A DNA stretch of 64,000 bases from Bdellovibrio sp047344985 (GCF_047344985.1 NZ_CP178861.1:682001-746000), one strand, 5' to 3'. Positions 8,439-17,442 are shown, counted from the stretch's first letter. Made by a program: numbers and translations. The notes: a model not told the origin generated them from the letters alone.

Positions 8439-9467
8439 ATGACAACCCCTGTGAAGGCGACCGTAGGTCCTCAAGAAAAAGAACTTCTTTTAAATCAGAT
8501 TCCTTTCCTTAAAGGTAAAAAAATCCTCATTATCGGAGACGTCGGTCTTGATGAATACGTCTTGGGCCAAGTTCGCCGTATCAGTCCCGAAGCTCCTGTT
8601 CCTGTTTTGGAAGTGGAAGAAGAAGACATGCGTTTGGGTCTTTCTGCCAACGTCGCGCAAAACGTGGCGAGCCTTGGTGGCGAAGCGATGCTTGTTTCTG
8701 TTGTCGGCGATGATACTGGAGCCAATCTTTTAAAAGATCTTTTTGCAAAAAATGGTGTGAGCTGGGATTACATGATCGTTGATAAGGCTCGTCCGACAAC
8801 ACGTAAAACACGTGTGATGGCAAAACACCATCACCTGGTTCGCGTTGACTATGAACTTCGTAAATATTTATCCGCGGAAGCTGAAGCGCGTTTGATCGAA
8901 ACTGTTGAAAAGAATGTGGCTAAAGCAGACTGCGTGATTATTGAAGACTACGCAAAAGGCGTGATCTCTCGCAATGTCGTGGAAAAAGTCTCTGCGATTT
9001 GCAAAAAGCACGGAAAAAAATTAATGGTCGATCCACATCGCAATAACCCGGGTTCATTCTATGCGGGTGTTGATTTGATCAAACCGAATTATGACGAAGC
9101 GGTTGTTTTAACGGGGCTTGATTTCGATGATCTTCGCGACAATCCAAATAAAGTTGTTGAAGTAGGTCGTGCTCTGCAAAAAATCACGGGTGCTAAAGAA
9201 GTGGTTTTGACTCGCGGAAAAGACGGCATGACGATTTTCTCCGGCGATGAAATCATGGAAGTTCCAACATACGCGCGTAAAGTGTTTGATGTGACGGGCG
9301 CGGGGGACACTGTGATCGCGACCTTATCTTTGGGACTGGTTTCTGGTTTGTCTCTTGTTCACTCTTGCATGCTAGCAAACTATGCCGCGGGTGTGGTGGT
9401 TGGCAAAGTTGGATGCGTGCCTTGTGAAATTCCAGAGCTTAAAGAATACATCCAAACAGCTCATTAG
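8439..9467 (+). CDS. rfaE1: Heptose-7-phosphate kinase (PfkB family, HldE N-domain/RfaE1 type)
   Basis: 342 aa from ATG 8439, with GGGAGG eight bases upstream; the frame stays open upstream but would run through the inverted repeat. It phosphorylates D-glycero-D-manno-heptose 7-phosphate at C1 for ADP-heptose used in LPS core. Seen: GDVGLDEYVLGQVRRISPEAP, which is the hallmark of this subgroup, LGLSANVAQNVASLGG, the DPHRNNP/LIKPNYDEA section, and the PfkB signature DVTGAGDTV with catalytic Asp. Length equals the kinase half only, so the adenylyltransferase half must be encoded separately. Its 3' end overlaps the upstream in-frame extension of the next gene. Confidence 0.9.
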   Translation: MTTPVKATVGPQEKELLLNQIPFLKGKKILIIGDVGLDEYVLGQVRRISPEAPVPVLEVEEEDMRLGLSANVAQNVASLGGEAMLVSVVGDDTGANLLKDLFAKNGVSWDYMIVDKARPTTRKTRVMAKHHHLVRVDYELRKYLSAEAEARLIETVEKNVAKADCVIIEDYAKGVISRNVVEKVSAICKKHGKKLMVDPHRNNPGSFYAGVDLIKPNYDEAVVLTGLDFDDLRDNPNKVVEVGRALQKITGAKEVVLTRGKDGMTIFSGDEIMEVPTYARKVFDVTGAGDTVIATLSLGLVSGLSLVHSCMLANYAAGVVVGKVGCVPCEIPELKEYIQTAH

Positions 9468-9522
9468 AAGCTTTCAAATAACATCTGGCTCCTCACAACG
9501 CGATTGTCATAGCCTAAAGGGC

Positions 9523-11055
9523 ATGAGCTTTTTGTTGTGGGGAGTTTTCATTTCTTTTTATTCTCTTGTTTCCTGTCAAACTGTTCCTGCAAATTTTAAA
9601 GCATCCGAAAGTCATGCGCTGACCGCGACGTCAGAGACTTTCTTTGGCCGTCTTTTAGCGCCCAGTATTGAAGCCAATCCAGGAAAATCCGGATTTTATC
9701 CTTTACAGGCGGGAACCGACGCTTTTGTGGCAAGACTTGAATCAGTTCGACGGGCCGAAAAGAGCCTCGACGTGCAATACTACATTTGGCACGACGATCT
9801 TGTTGGAAAAATTCTTTTCTATGAAATTTTAGCAGCGGCCGATCGCGGTGTTCGCGTGCGCTTGCTCTTGGATGACTTGCACATTGGACAATACGAAGAA
9901 TTGCTTTTGGTTTTAGATTCGCATCCTTTCATCGAAGTTCGAATGTTCAATCCTTTTGCCAATCGCAGTTTAAGATTTTTAGACGTGTTTCGATTTAGCC
10001 AGATCAATCGTCGCATGCATAATAAAGTTTTGATTGCCGACAACCAAACCGCAATCATCGGCGGGCGTAATATTGGCAATGAGTATTTCACCGCCAGTCC
10101 TGATGAAAACTTCGGGGATTTTGATGTGTGGTGTTTTGGTCCCGTCGTGAAAGAAAGTTCGCAGTCATTTGATCTTTATTGGAATCACCGTCTGTCCGTT
10201 CCCATCAAGGAATTGAACAAACGCGAAGTGCAGGGAACGGAGTTAGCAAATCTGCAGAATGATCTAAAGGCTGTGGAACAAAGTGAAGAAGCAAAACCGT
10301 ATCTGAAGGAACTTGCTGAGTCGTCATTAGCAAAGAGCATTGAAAATAGAAAAATGCATTCTTTCTGGGGAAAGGCTCAAGTCTTTTCCGACTCTCCAGA
10401 AAAGGTGGCGGGGGAAAGCTATAAAAAAACTTCGATGCTCAATCAAGTGACGGCCTTGCCGATTAAATCCTCGAAAGAGATTTTTATTGTCTCGCCTTAT
10501 TTCATTCCTGGCAAAAACGGTGTTGAGTATTTTAAGAAAAAATCCAAGGAGGGAGTGAAAGTCACTGTTTTCACAAACTCGCTGGCTTCCAACGACGTGC
10601 CGCTTGTCTTTGCGGGATATAAAAAGTATCGCAAAGGATTGCTGAAGGCTGGCGTTGAAATTTACGAAATGCGCCCGCGCATCTCGGCACAGAAAAAGAA
10701 ATTCTCCAGTAGTATTTCCGCCGGTGCCCGCTTGGGATTGCACGGCAAAGCTTATGTTTTTGATCGTCGCGTGATGTTTGTGGGCTCCATGAACTTGGAC
10801 CCGCGTTCTGTGGAGCTTAATTCTGAAATGGGTGTTTTGTTTGAAAGCCCGGAGCTTGCTCAAAGGTTTGTGGAAATGACATTGAATGAACTTCCTGATG
10901 TTGCGTATAAAGTGACTTTAAGTGAGGGAAAATTACAATGGACAACTCAAGAAGGTGAAAACGAAGTGACAGTGGATTCCGAACCTGAAGCTTCTGTATG
11001 GAAGAGTTTTAAGGCGGGCTTCCTTTCCTTGTTTGTTCCTGAGAGTATGTTATAA
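9523..11055 (+). CDS. Phospholipase D-family lipoprotein (ClsC-like)
   Basis: 510 aa from ATG 9523 (TAAAGG just upstream); a longer frame to 9382 overlaps the kinase and lacks a signal peptide. The N-terminus SFYSLVSC is a lipobox, so it should be a lipoprotein. Two HKD motifs are present: HNKVLIAD near residue 165 and HGKAYVFD near residue 407, each followed by GG-N or GS-N, the paired active site of phospholipase D and cardiolipin synthases. The layout (LDVQYYIWHDD at the start, RSVELNSEMGVLF at the end) is closest to ClsC/YmdC-type cardiolipin synthases. Role in phospholipid synthesis versus lipid degradation of prey cannot be told. Confidence 0.85.
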   Translation: MSFLLWGVFISFYSLVSCQTVPANFKASESHALTATSETFFGRLLAPSIEANPGKSGFYPLQAGTDAFVARLESVRRAEKSLDVQYYIWHDDLVGKILFYEILAAADRGVRVRLLLDDLHIGQYEELLLVLDSHPFIEVRMFNPFANRSLRFLDVFRFSQINRRMHNKVLIADNQTAIIGGRNIGNEYFTASPDENFGDFDVWCFGPVVKESSQSFDLYWNHRLSVPIKELNKREVQGTELANLQNDLKAVEQSEEAKPYLKELAESSLAKSIENRKMHSFWGKAQVFSDSPEKVAGESYKKTSMLNQVTALPIKSSKEIFIVSPYFIPGKNGVEYFKKKSKEGVKVTVFTNSLASNDVPLVFAGYKKYRKGLLKAGVEIYEMRPRISAQKKKFSSSISAGARLGLHGKAYVFDRRVMFVGSMNLDPRSVELNSEMGVLFESPELAQRFVEMTLNELPDVAYKVTLSEGKLQWTTQEGENEVTVDSEPEASVWKSFKAGFLSLFVPESML

Positions 11056-11062
11056 GGCCTTC

Positions 11063-11446
11063 ATGAAGACACGCACCTACAAAGTCAATTCTCAGTTATT
11101 ACCCTCAGGCTTTCCCAGAGAATTCGATGCTCATATTTATTTCTCGGAAACTTCTTTTGAGAAAGCCCATCGGTTGCGCGAAGAGGCCGTCACGCAATTT
11201 GCAGGTCAGCGTGTGTTCGTAGGAGAAATGATTCCTGAAGCCATCGGCCCGCATCCTATTCCGATGTTTGAAATCAATTTTCCGAAAGAGCTCTTCACCG
11301 ACGTAGTCTTGTGGCTTATGAAAGCCCGTGGAGATTTATCAGTCCTCGTACATGAATTGACAGGAAACGATCTCTACGATCACACCCAAGCCGCCATGTG
11401 GCTCGGCGACGCGGTTCCTCTGGATTATTCCAAGTTTAAATCTTAA
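11063..11446 (+). CDS. DOPA 4,5-dioxygenase family protein
   Basis: 127 aa from ATG 11063; the in-frame upstream start at 11033 lies inside the PLD gene. It has the small DOPA-dioxygenase fold signature: FDAHIYF near the start, GPHPIPMFEI in the middle and VHELTG...DHTQAAMWLG at the end, with histidines that bind metal in this family. Members cleave catechols such as DOPA in fungi and plants; bacterial members are mostly uncharacterised, so the true substrate is unknown. It follows the PLD gene closely (7 bases) and its TAA stop overlaps the stop of the convergent nuclease gene by 4 bases (TTAA). Confidence 0.8.
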   Translation: MKTRTYKVNSQLLPSGFPREFDAHIYFSETSFEKAHRLREEAVTQFAGQRVFVGEMIPEAIGPHPIPMFEINFPKELFTDVVLWLMKARGDLSVLVHELTGNDLYDHTQAAMWLGDAVPLDYSKFKS

Positions 11447-13002
11447 GACATTTCTACAATATGATCCTGAGAACGGAGCTTGTTGAGTTCCGTGTAAAGA
11501 ACGGTCATGCGGTCGTAGGTGTCGACGGAGTGATCTTTCCAAGGGCACTTGTTAATGGTCTTAGGAAGTTCTTCCTTGACGATGTGACCATTGTGAATTC
11601 TGAGATCAATCTTCTGTTCGCCAGAAACTTGAATATGGGCATTCATCAAAGCTGTTAGCTTTTTCGTGCGCAGGTAAGTCGCTGCCGAGCGAATGAAGTG
11701 TCGTTCAAACTTATCGGCGATATCTTCCGCCGTCAGCTCGACTTCCACGTCATCGTCTTCTTCGATGGTTTCTGTTTCTTCTAAAAGCTCTTCGGCTTCT
11801 TCTTCATCTTCGTCTTTAAGCTTGCGATACCAGTTCAGTCCCACGGCCAAAATCGCACGAACAGACGTGAATTCATACATCTCAAAACCGTGACGTTCAC
11901 AAAAAAGCTGAAAGCCCTCTTTAAGAAGTTCTGCATCCAACGGCTCATAGAACATATTTTCATCAAAGCTCTCTGCCGCTAAAGAGGCACTCAATCTTAA
12001 AATTGAATCCAAGGCCATCGCATTAGAAAAAGGCCCAATGAAGTGTTCATCGTCGGCTTCCGTGCGTGAAGAAGTAAAATCACGATTAAAGAAGGCAAGC
12101 TCGCGACGACCCACTTTCAAACTCACGTTGTAAGGAGGATTGAGTCGTTTGATTTCATCCGTTTCTAGTAAAGCCGCTTCTAAAGGACTTCCGACTGTCG
12201 TGACATGCAGGTCCCAAACTTGAGTTAGCATTTCAAGCTTGCGTGTGTCGCGATTTTTCTGACCACGGAAATAACTGTTCACGCGATCGTGCAAAGAAGT
12301 TGCTTTTCCAACATAAAGAACTTCACCCCAGCGGCTCATCATGCGATAGATGCCAGGCTCCTTAGGAAGGCTCAGGCGCTTTTCTTTAGGCAGAGGGTAT
12401 TCATACTTGCTGCGTGCCGTTTTTGGAGTTTCTTGGAGCCACTGATGAAGTTCTTCAACAGTGTGAATGCCTTTTTCCTCAAGAGCTGTTGTCAATCCTT
12501 GCCAAATCACTTGAGTTGCTTGCACGTGATTGGCAGCGCGCTTAAGTTCCCCTGAAGGGCAGCCAAAGTATCCAGCAAGTCCTTTAATTCCGCGAGTGGG
12601 AAGATTCGGAAAAAGTCTTTTTGCAATTTCATGAGTGCAAAGAATAGAAAAAGGCATCGTCTCTTGCAATTTTTCGTAGGCGTCTATTAAGAACGGCTTT
12701 TCAAATTGCGCAAAGTGAATAACGGCCAAGGTCTCTTCGCCGACCTGAGTTTTTATATATTCTTTTAAAGAAGAAAACACTTCAGGCAAAGGACGAGCGT
12801 CCACCATGTGTTTGTCATAGATGCCAGTGATAAACTGAATACGGCGAGGCACCGGTTGATCTTCCGGCTGTTGCACCAAAAAACTTTCGACAGTCTCTGA
12901 TTGCAAAGAGCCCCAGGCAATTTCCAGAATATTGGCCGAATCAGGCTTGGCCCCTGTTGTCTGCAAATCTAAAAAGAGAACGGATTTCTTTTTAAGACTC
13001 AT
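11443..13002 (-). CDS. DnaQ-like domain (degenerate) fused to GIY-YIG nuclease, UvrC/Cho-like
   Basis: 519 aa. Residues 8-175 resemble a DEDDh 3'-5' exonuclease, but the key positions are altered: DLQTTG (D12, Q14 instead of Glu), HFAQFEKPFL (E101 where Asp is usual), and ANHVQATQ (His159 kept, Asp replaced by Gln164). Residues 213-305 are an intact-looking GIY-YIG domain: GIYRMM, VLYVGKATSLHDRVNSYF, LEAALLETDEIKRLNPPYN, as in UvrC and Cho, which nick damaged DNA. Residues about 390-425 are strikingly acidic. DnaQ-GIY-YIG fusions occur in several bacteria and are UvrC-like. It is coupled to the upstream helicase gene (11-base overlap). Confidence 0.88.
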   Translation of the reverse strand: MSLKKKSVLFLDLQTTGAKPDSANILEIAWGSLQSETVESFLVQQPEDQPVPRRIQFITGIYDKHMVDARPLPEVFSSLKEYIKTQVGEETLAVIHFAQFEKPFLIDAYEKLQETMPFSILCTHEIAKRLFPNLPTRGIKGLAGYFGCPSGELKRAANHVQATQVIWQGLTTALEEKGIHTVEELHQWLQETPKTARSKYEYPLPKEKRLSLPKEPGIYRMMSRWGEVLYVGKATSLHDRVNSYFRGQKNRDTRKLEMLTQVWDLHVTTVGSPLEAALLETDEIKRLNPPYNVSLKVGRRELAFFNRDFTSSRTEADDEHFIGPFSNAMALDSILRLSASLAAESFDENMFYEPLDAELLKEGFQLFCERHGFEMYEFTSVRAILAVGLNWYRKLKDEDEEEAEELLEETETIEEDDDVEVELTAEDIADKFERHFIRSAATYLRTKKLTALMNAHIQVSGEQKIDLRIHNGHIVKEELPKTINKCPWKDHSVDTYDRMTVLYTELNKLRSQDHIVEMS

Positions 13003-15364
13003 AAGAACTCCAAAACTCTTGGACGTCTTTTAAAATCTGCCTTGATACTAATTCCTGCGGAGATTCTTGGAACCAACCTTCCGGCATTGTTTCAGCGTAA
13101 CTGTTTTGCAAAAAGCGCGAGTCGAGCATTACAATCACACCGCGATCTGTCTCTGAGCGAATCACGCGGCCAGCCGACTGGATGGCTTTTGCCATAGCCG
13201 GATACACATAAGCGTAGTTAAAGGCATTGTCTTTGCCGTAACGGTTTTCATAGTAAGTGCGGATTTGCTCGCGCTCAAAATCAAAGTTCGGAAGAGCAGG
13301 GCCTACAACAAAAGCACCAATAAGCATATCACCAGGGAAGTCGACGCCTTCAGAGAAGACACCGCCCTGTACGCCCATCAACAAAGTCGGACGCTGGGCT
13401 GCTTTCATTTCTTCGAGATAGTTTTGAATCAGTTGCTGCTTCATTTCTCGTTCTTGCGTAAGAATTTGAAACTGTGGAAGCTGCAACTTTTGTAAAACCA
13501 TTCCCATAAATTCAAAGCTAGGGAAAAGCGCAATGTAGTTTCCAGATTTCACTTGCGTGATTCGTTGAATGGCATCAGCAATTTTGCCGGCGTTCATATG
13601 ACGATCTGAAAACTTCGTCGAAATCTGCGGAATGATTAAAAGCTTGCGATTGTCTTTTGTGAACGGTGAAGAAAACTCAATTTGTTTCGTTGTCTCTTTT
13701 GGAAAACCCAAAAGCTCTTGATAGTAATTAAACGGCTTCAGCGTTGCCGAAAAGGCCACGACATTTTTAAATTCCTTGTAAGCCAAAGACAAATGGTCAG
13801 CGGCATCACAGCAGGTGATCTTCAGCATTTCGGAATAATTGCTCTTCTGATAGGTCTGAAAGAACTCTTCGCCACTTAAAGCGAGCGAATTCACAAAATC
13901 CGACCACATGTTCATAAAGCGTAACATGGGATCTTGATTTTGAATCTCTTCGTCAGATTCCAAATACTGAACCGTTAGATCGCGAATATCCGCATCAAGA
14001 TCTTCGAACGGCTCCATCACGATTTCAATTTTCTTCGAAACGCCATCGAGACCATAAGACTGAATCAGCTTGCGAGCTTGTTGCAACAACACCTGAGCTC
14101 GCAACGAAAACGACGGCGAAAGTTTCACCAAGTCACGCTCTAAGGTATTGAGCTGTTGGGTCGAAATACTCGGAGAAAAATAATCCTGCGCTCGCGAAGG
14201 AAGGTTGTGAGCTTCATCAATAACCAAATTGGCTTTTTCTTTTTGTTCAAGTAAAGGTTCTGCCAAGCGGCCAATCAAACTGCGGGGAGCAAAAACGTAA
14301 TTGTAATCCCCAATCACGACATCAGCACGCTCAATGGCTTCAATAGAAAGCTCAAAAGGACAAACTTGATATTCTTCCGCCATGGCTTTGAGCTTATGAC
14401 TATCAAGACTGCGAAGCCTCGCAAGTTTATTCACCAAATCGTTTTCATGGACCTTTTTGTAGTAATCTTTCGCAAACTCACAGTATTTGGGATTGCAAAG
14501 AGGTTCAGCCTTCATGCACATCTTGCTTTTTGCTGTGATCGTTAAAGAGCGCACCTTACAGCCTTGCTCTTGCATGCGCTCAACAGCTTCTTCGGCAACC
14601 TGATGCTGGGAGTTTTTAGGTGTGACGTAGACCACTTTCTGGCCACGAGCCATCGCTTCTTTTAAAGAGGGATATAAAATCCCCACAGTTTTTCCAAGAC
14701 CTGTCGGCGCTTGAATCAACAGAGGATTTTCGGTTGCAAAGTTTTCTGTGATCGAATCGACAAGTTCCCGTTGTCCTCTGCGCGGAGCAGGAAACGGAAA
14801 TGCCATTTCTTCAGAAATCTGCTGACGTTTTTTAAATAATTTTTCTTTGATTTTCGTTTCAACAACAAGTTCTTCCAAACGAAGCGCAAGCCAAGCTTCA
14901 TATTCTTCAATATCTAACAAAACCGGCAAATCGCGGAATTTATAATAATTACGAGCCGACACCAAACAAAGATTCAAACGTGGAACGACACCAGTGTGTT
15001 TGTAGTGCATATATCCATAAGTGCGCACCTGCCACACATAAGGATGGTTAGGCTCTAAGGTCAACTTGTCATAAAGCTCATCAATATCGAAACTGGTTTT
15101 GATCTCTTCAATCATCGCCGGATATTCAACAAAACCATCGGCGCGTCCTGAGATCTCAAACTCATAAGGAGATTTCGTAAAAGTAAAAGAGATTTTTTTC
15201 TCAGGCGTATAATCTGAATTTTCACGCACACGAATTCTTTGCACCGCCTGGTGAATCTCCTGGCCACTCAGTGGAGGCGCTCCATAACCGGAATGCGTCT
15301 CGATGTGTCCCACACGAGGAGTCGGAATCGCAAATTGTCGAACATCGAGATGAACTTTACGCAT
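12992..15364 (-). CDS. PD-(D/E)XK nuclease fused to XPD/DinG-family helicase
   Basis: 790 aa. N-terminal domain (about 1-170): D76, E87-I-K89 and WQVRTYGY (Q-x3-Y) form a RecB/Cas4-type nuclease site. Then a superfamily 2 helicase: APTGLGKT (Walker A), VVYVTPKNSQ, a four-cysteine iron-sulphur group (KMC, PLC, KYC, VCPFE), DEAHN (motif II), FSATL, GGVFSEGVDFPG and QSAGRVIRSETDRG (motif VI). This is the XPD/DinG architecture: 5'-3' unwinding of damaged or recombining DNA. The ATG lies one base after the stop of the radical SAM gene and the 3' end overlaps the nuclease gene, so the three are one transcription unit. Similar nuclease-helicase fusions are known but little studied. Confidence 0.9.
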   Translation of the reverse strand: MRKVHLDVRQFAIPTPRVGHIETHSGYGAPPLSGQEIHQAVQRIRVRENSDYTPEKKISFTFTKSPYEFEISGRADGFVEYPAMIEEIKTSFDIDELYDKLTLEPNHPYVWQVRTYGYMHYKHTGVVPRLNLCLVSARNYYKFRDLPVLLDIEEYEAWLALRLEELVVETKIKEKLFKKRQQISEEMAFPFPAPRRGQRELVDSITENFATENPLLIQAPTGLGKTVGILYPSLKEAMARGQKVVYVTPKNSQHQVAEEAVERMQEQGCKVRSLTITAKSKMCMKAEPLCNPKYCEFAKDYYKKVHENDLVNKLARLRSLDSHKLKAMAEEYQVCPFELSIEAIERADVVIGDYNYVFAPRSLIGRLAEPLLEQKEKANLVIDEAHNLPSRAQDYFSPSISTQQLNTLERDLVKLSPSFSLRAQVLLQQARKLIQSYGLDGVSKKIEIVMEPFEDLDADIRDLTVQYLESDEEIQNQDPMLRFMNMWSDFVNSLALSGEEFFQTYQKSNYSEMLKITCCDAADHLSLAYKEFKNVVAFSATLKPFNYYQELLGFPKETTKQIEFSSPFTKDNRKLLIIPQISTKFSDRHMNAGKIADAIQRITQVKSGNYIALFPSFEFMGMVLQKLQLPQFQILTQEREMKQQLIQNYLEEMKAAQRPTLLMGVQGGVFSEGVDFPGDMLIGAFVVGPALPNFDFEREQIRTYYENRYGKDNAFNYAYVYPAMAKAIQSAGRVIRSETDRGVIVMLDSRFLQNSYAETMPEGWFQESPQELVSRQILKDVQEFWSSYES

Positions 15365-15365
15365 A

Positions 15366-16445
15366 TCAATCTAGTTTAAATTGCAGTTGATCCCCGGGCC
15401 TTTGAAAGTGTGCTGCCGAGAGTTCAAACTCTTTCACATTTAAATTATATTTGCGAGTATAAAGAGCAAACATTTGCGCCATTTGGTCGGCTCTAGCGCC
15501 TTCTCCGCGCATACGCGATCCAAAGTTAGGATCATTGAGTTTGCCGCCCCGAATATCACGCACCGAGTTTAAAACTTTTTGCTTTTTTAGGGGGCGATGC
15601 ACTTCCAGCCATTCCTCAAAAATCGGTAAAACCGAAGAGGGGAGACGCAAGGGAACGTATCCCGCAAAGCTGGCACCCGCTTCACTGGCCGCTTTTAAAA
15701 TCATCGGCATTTCATGATCGGTGAGGCCGGGAATACAAGGTGCCACATTCACACCCACTGGAATTCCTTCCTTCGCTAAAGTTTCAATCGCTTTAAGGCG
15801 AGCCATCGGATGAGACGTGCGCGGTTCTAAAGTGCGAGCAAGATCGGCATCCAGTGATGTCACGGAAAGAAAAATCAAAATGCCGTCATACTTTGCCATC
15901 TCTTTAAAAATATCTAAGTCTCTCAGGATCAACGCATTTTTTGTGATCATCGACACAGGATTTTTAAAGTCCAACAAAACTTGCAAGCAACCGCGAGTCA
16001 GTTCTTTTTGTCTTTCAAGCGGTTGATAGCAATCGGTGATGCCGCTCATATTGATCACTTCCGGTTGCCATGATTTTTTCATCAAAGCTTCACGCAAAAG
16101 TTTCGGCGCTTCTTCTTTCACAAAAATTTTAGATTCGAAATCAAGTCCCGGAGAATAACCTAAATACTCATGCGTGGGGCGCGCATAACAATACGCACAG
16201 CCGTGTTCACAGCCGCGATAGGCATTCACTGAAAAGCGAAAACCGACATCAGGAGATTTGTTTTCCGTGATAATGGTGCGTGAAGAGTCTTTGAGGACTT
16301 CCGTTTTGAGAAGAGGCTTCTCGTCAGCATCAATGTAATTATCAAATTCTTCTTCGGTAGCTTCGTATTTAAGAGAGTCGTAACGATTGGTGACGTTGCT
16401 ACTGGCTCCACGACCACGGATATCTTTTCGAAATTCACGAGTCAT
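15366..16445 (-). CDS. PA0069-family radical SAM protein (SplB/COG1533-like)
   Basis: 359 aa from ATG 16445 (an in-frame ATG at 16466 is possible but would include the promoter -10 box). The N-terminus REFRKDIRGRGASSN and RFSVNAYRGCEHGCAYCYAR are hallmarks of the PA0069 family; C-x3-C-x2-C binds the radical SAM [4Fe-4S] cluster. The group belongs to the same orthologous cluster as spore photoproduct lyase, hence its frequent 'DNA repair photolyase' label, but its reaction is not established. No ribosome-binding site precedes ATG 16445; a TATACT box ends 8 bases upstream (candidate leaderless mRNA). It heads the operon with a helicase-nuclease and a GIY-YIG nuclease. Confidence 0.88.
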   Translation of the reverse strand: MTREFRKDIRGRGASSNVTNRYDSLKYEATEEEFDNYIDADEKPLLKTEVLKDSSRTIITENKSPDVGFRFSVNAYRGCEHGCAYCYARPTHEYLGYSPGLDFESKIFVKEEAPKLLREALMKKSWQPEVINMSGITDCYQPLERQKELTRGCLQVLLDFKNPVSMITKNALILRDLDIFKEMAKYDGILIFLSVTSLDADLARTLEPRTSHPMARLKAIETLAKEGIPVGVNVAPCIPGLTDHEMPMILKAASEAGASFAGYVPLRLPSSVLPIFEEWLEVHRPLKKQKVLNSVRDIRGGKLNDPNFGSRMRGEGARADQMAQMFALYTRKYNLNVKEFELSAAHFQRPGDQLQFKLD

Positions 16446-16453
16446 AGACGGCC

Positions 16454-16483
16454 AGTATATGCTCAAAAAATAAGAAACCGCAA
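16454..16483 (-). promoter_or_regulatory. Candidate promoter 8 bases before the radical SAM ATG
   Basis: On the minus strand TTGCGG (16483-16478, weak -35) is followed after 18 bases by TATACT (16459-16454). Transcription would begin at or next to ATG 16445, so the first gene of the repair-like operon may be leaderless. Confidence 0.45.
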
Positions 16484-16534
16484 AGCAGAATGCCGTTTGG
16501 CTAGACTGCTAAGGCTTGTTTACTCAATATGAGT

Positions 16535-17380
16535 TCAGTTTAAATTCGTAAAAGGCAGCTCTAAACCGTTAAAGATATAAATCGGTCGCGGTGCCTGGCC
16601 GGAAGACTCTCCGGGAACAAAAATGCGCACATTAAAAATCAAGGCTGCATTTTCAAGAACAGGTCGTTGTGTTTGCAGCCAGTTTTGTACAGCCGAATCC
16701 AACTGCGTCGTTAATTCAGAAGTGAAGGAAGTTGGAGTCATCAACAGAACCGGACTCATCGCTCCCGTGTTTGTGTAAAGAAAGCTGATTTCAAGAGAGA
16801 TCAAAGCGTCGCTGGGAGCTTGTGCAATAGTTTCCTTAAACGCTAAATCCAACCATGTCTTCAATGACGTCACTTGATTCTTTTGTCCAAGTAATTCAGG
16901 CAAACTCGCAGGACCCGTCGCCCCCGCCAATGGATATAGAGGAGAAGCAAAAGCCACCCAAGGACTGTGTTCTGCTGAATCAAAAGATTGAGCTTTGATT
17001 CGTGCAAGTGGATGCACCAACGCATTCCATGACTTGATTGAAACAACAAGAACGCCATCAGAGTTTTCTGTGGCGTCAATTGATTTTAAGTCTGCAGGAA
17101 AGCCATTATCAAAACTGATCAACAAGGCGCCGGAAATAGAACGCGTGATATGAAAAAAGGGTTGTTGATCTTCGAGTCTCAGATTAACGCCTGCGCCAGG
17201 AAGTTTCGCTGGAGCCGTCAACTGAATTGTCACTGTACCTAAAGCTGATTGTTGAAGCCGTGAAATATTTGAATCCGACAAAAAGCTTTGTCCCAGTAGG
17301 GCCGGTGGGGAGATGGCGAGAGCAGATGTGCTGAAACCCAAAAACAAACCTAAGAGCAAAGATAAAGAAAGTGTTTTCAT
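16535..17380 (-). CDS. Secreted protein of unknown function, 281 aa
   Basis: I do not recognise a family. A clear signal peptide (LSLSLLLGLFLGFSTSALA) is followed by a chain of about 260 residues rich in beta-type segments (TVTIQLTAPA, GALLISFDNG, GVLVVSIKSW) without cysteines, suggesting a periplasmic or surface all-beta protein. A perfect -10 (TATAAT, minus strand) lies 37 bases before the start, and a small hairpin (17393-17407, arms ACGAAG/CTTCGT) sits in the leader. It is not obviously co-transcribed with either neighbour. Confidence 0.7.
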   Translation of the reverse strand: MKTLSLSLLLGLFLGFSTSALAISPPALLGQSFLSDSNISRLQQSALGTVTIQLTAPAKLPGAGVNLRLEDQQPFFHITRSISGALLISFDNGFPADLKSIDATENSDGVLVVSIKSWNALVHPLARIKAQSFDSAEHSPWVAFASPLYPLAGATGPASLPELLGQKNQVTSLKTWLDLAFKETIAQAPSDALISLEISFLYTNTGAMSPVLLMTPTSFTSELTTQLDSAVQNWLQTQRPVLENAALIFNVRIFVPGESSGQAPRPIYIFNGLELPFTNLN

Positions 17381-17442
17381 GGAAGCTTCATAACGAAGTT
17401 CCTTCGTAAACTCAAATTATATAAACGTAGGAACGGGGAATT

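Noticed and set aside
9382..9522. In-frame N-terminal extension of the PLD lipoprotein gene
   Set aside because: It would overlap the heptose kinase gene and put 47 residues ahead of a clear lipoprotein signal peptide; the ATG at 9523 is better.
10327..10863. Open frame of 178 codons antisense to the PLD lipoprotein gene
   Set aside because: Shadow frame of the PLD gene; no start signal or recognisable domain.
17393..17407. Hairpin before the 281-aa secreted-protein gene as a terminator for the MFS gene
   Set aside because: Short arms and no T-run; it lies within the leader of the next gene after a TATAAT box, so I treat it as leader structure.
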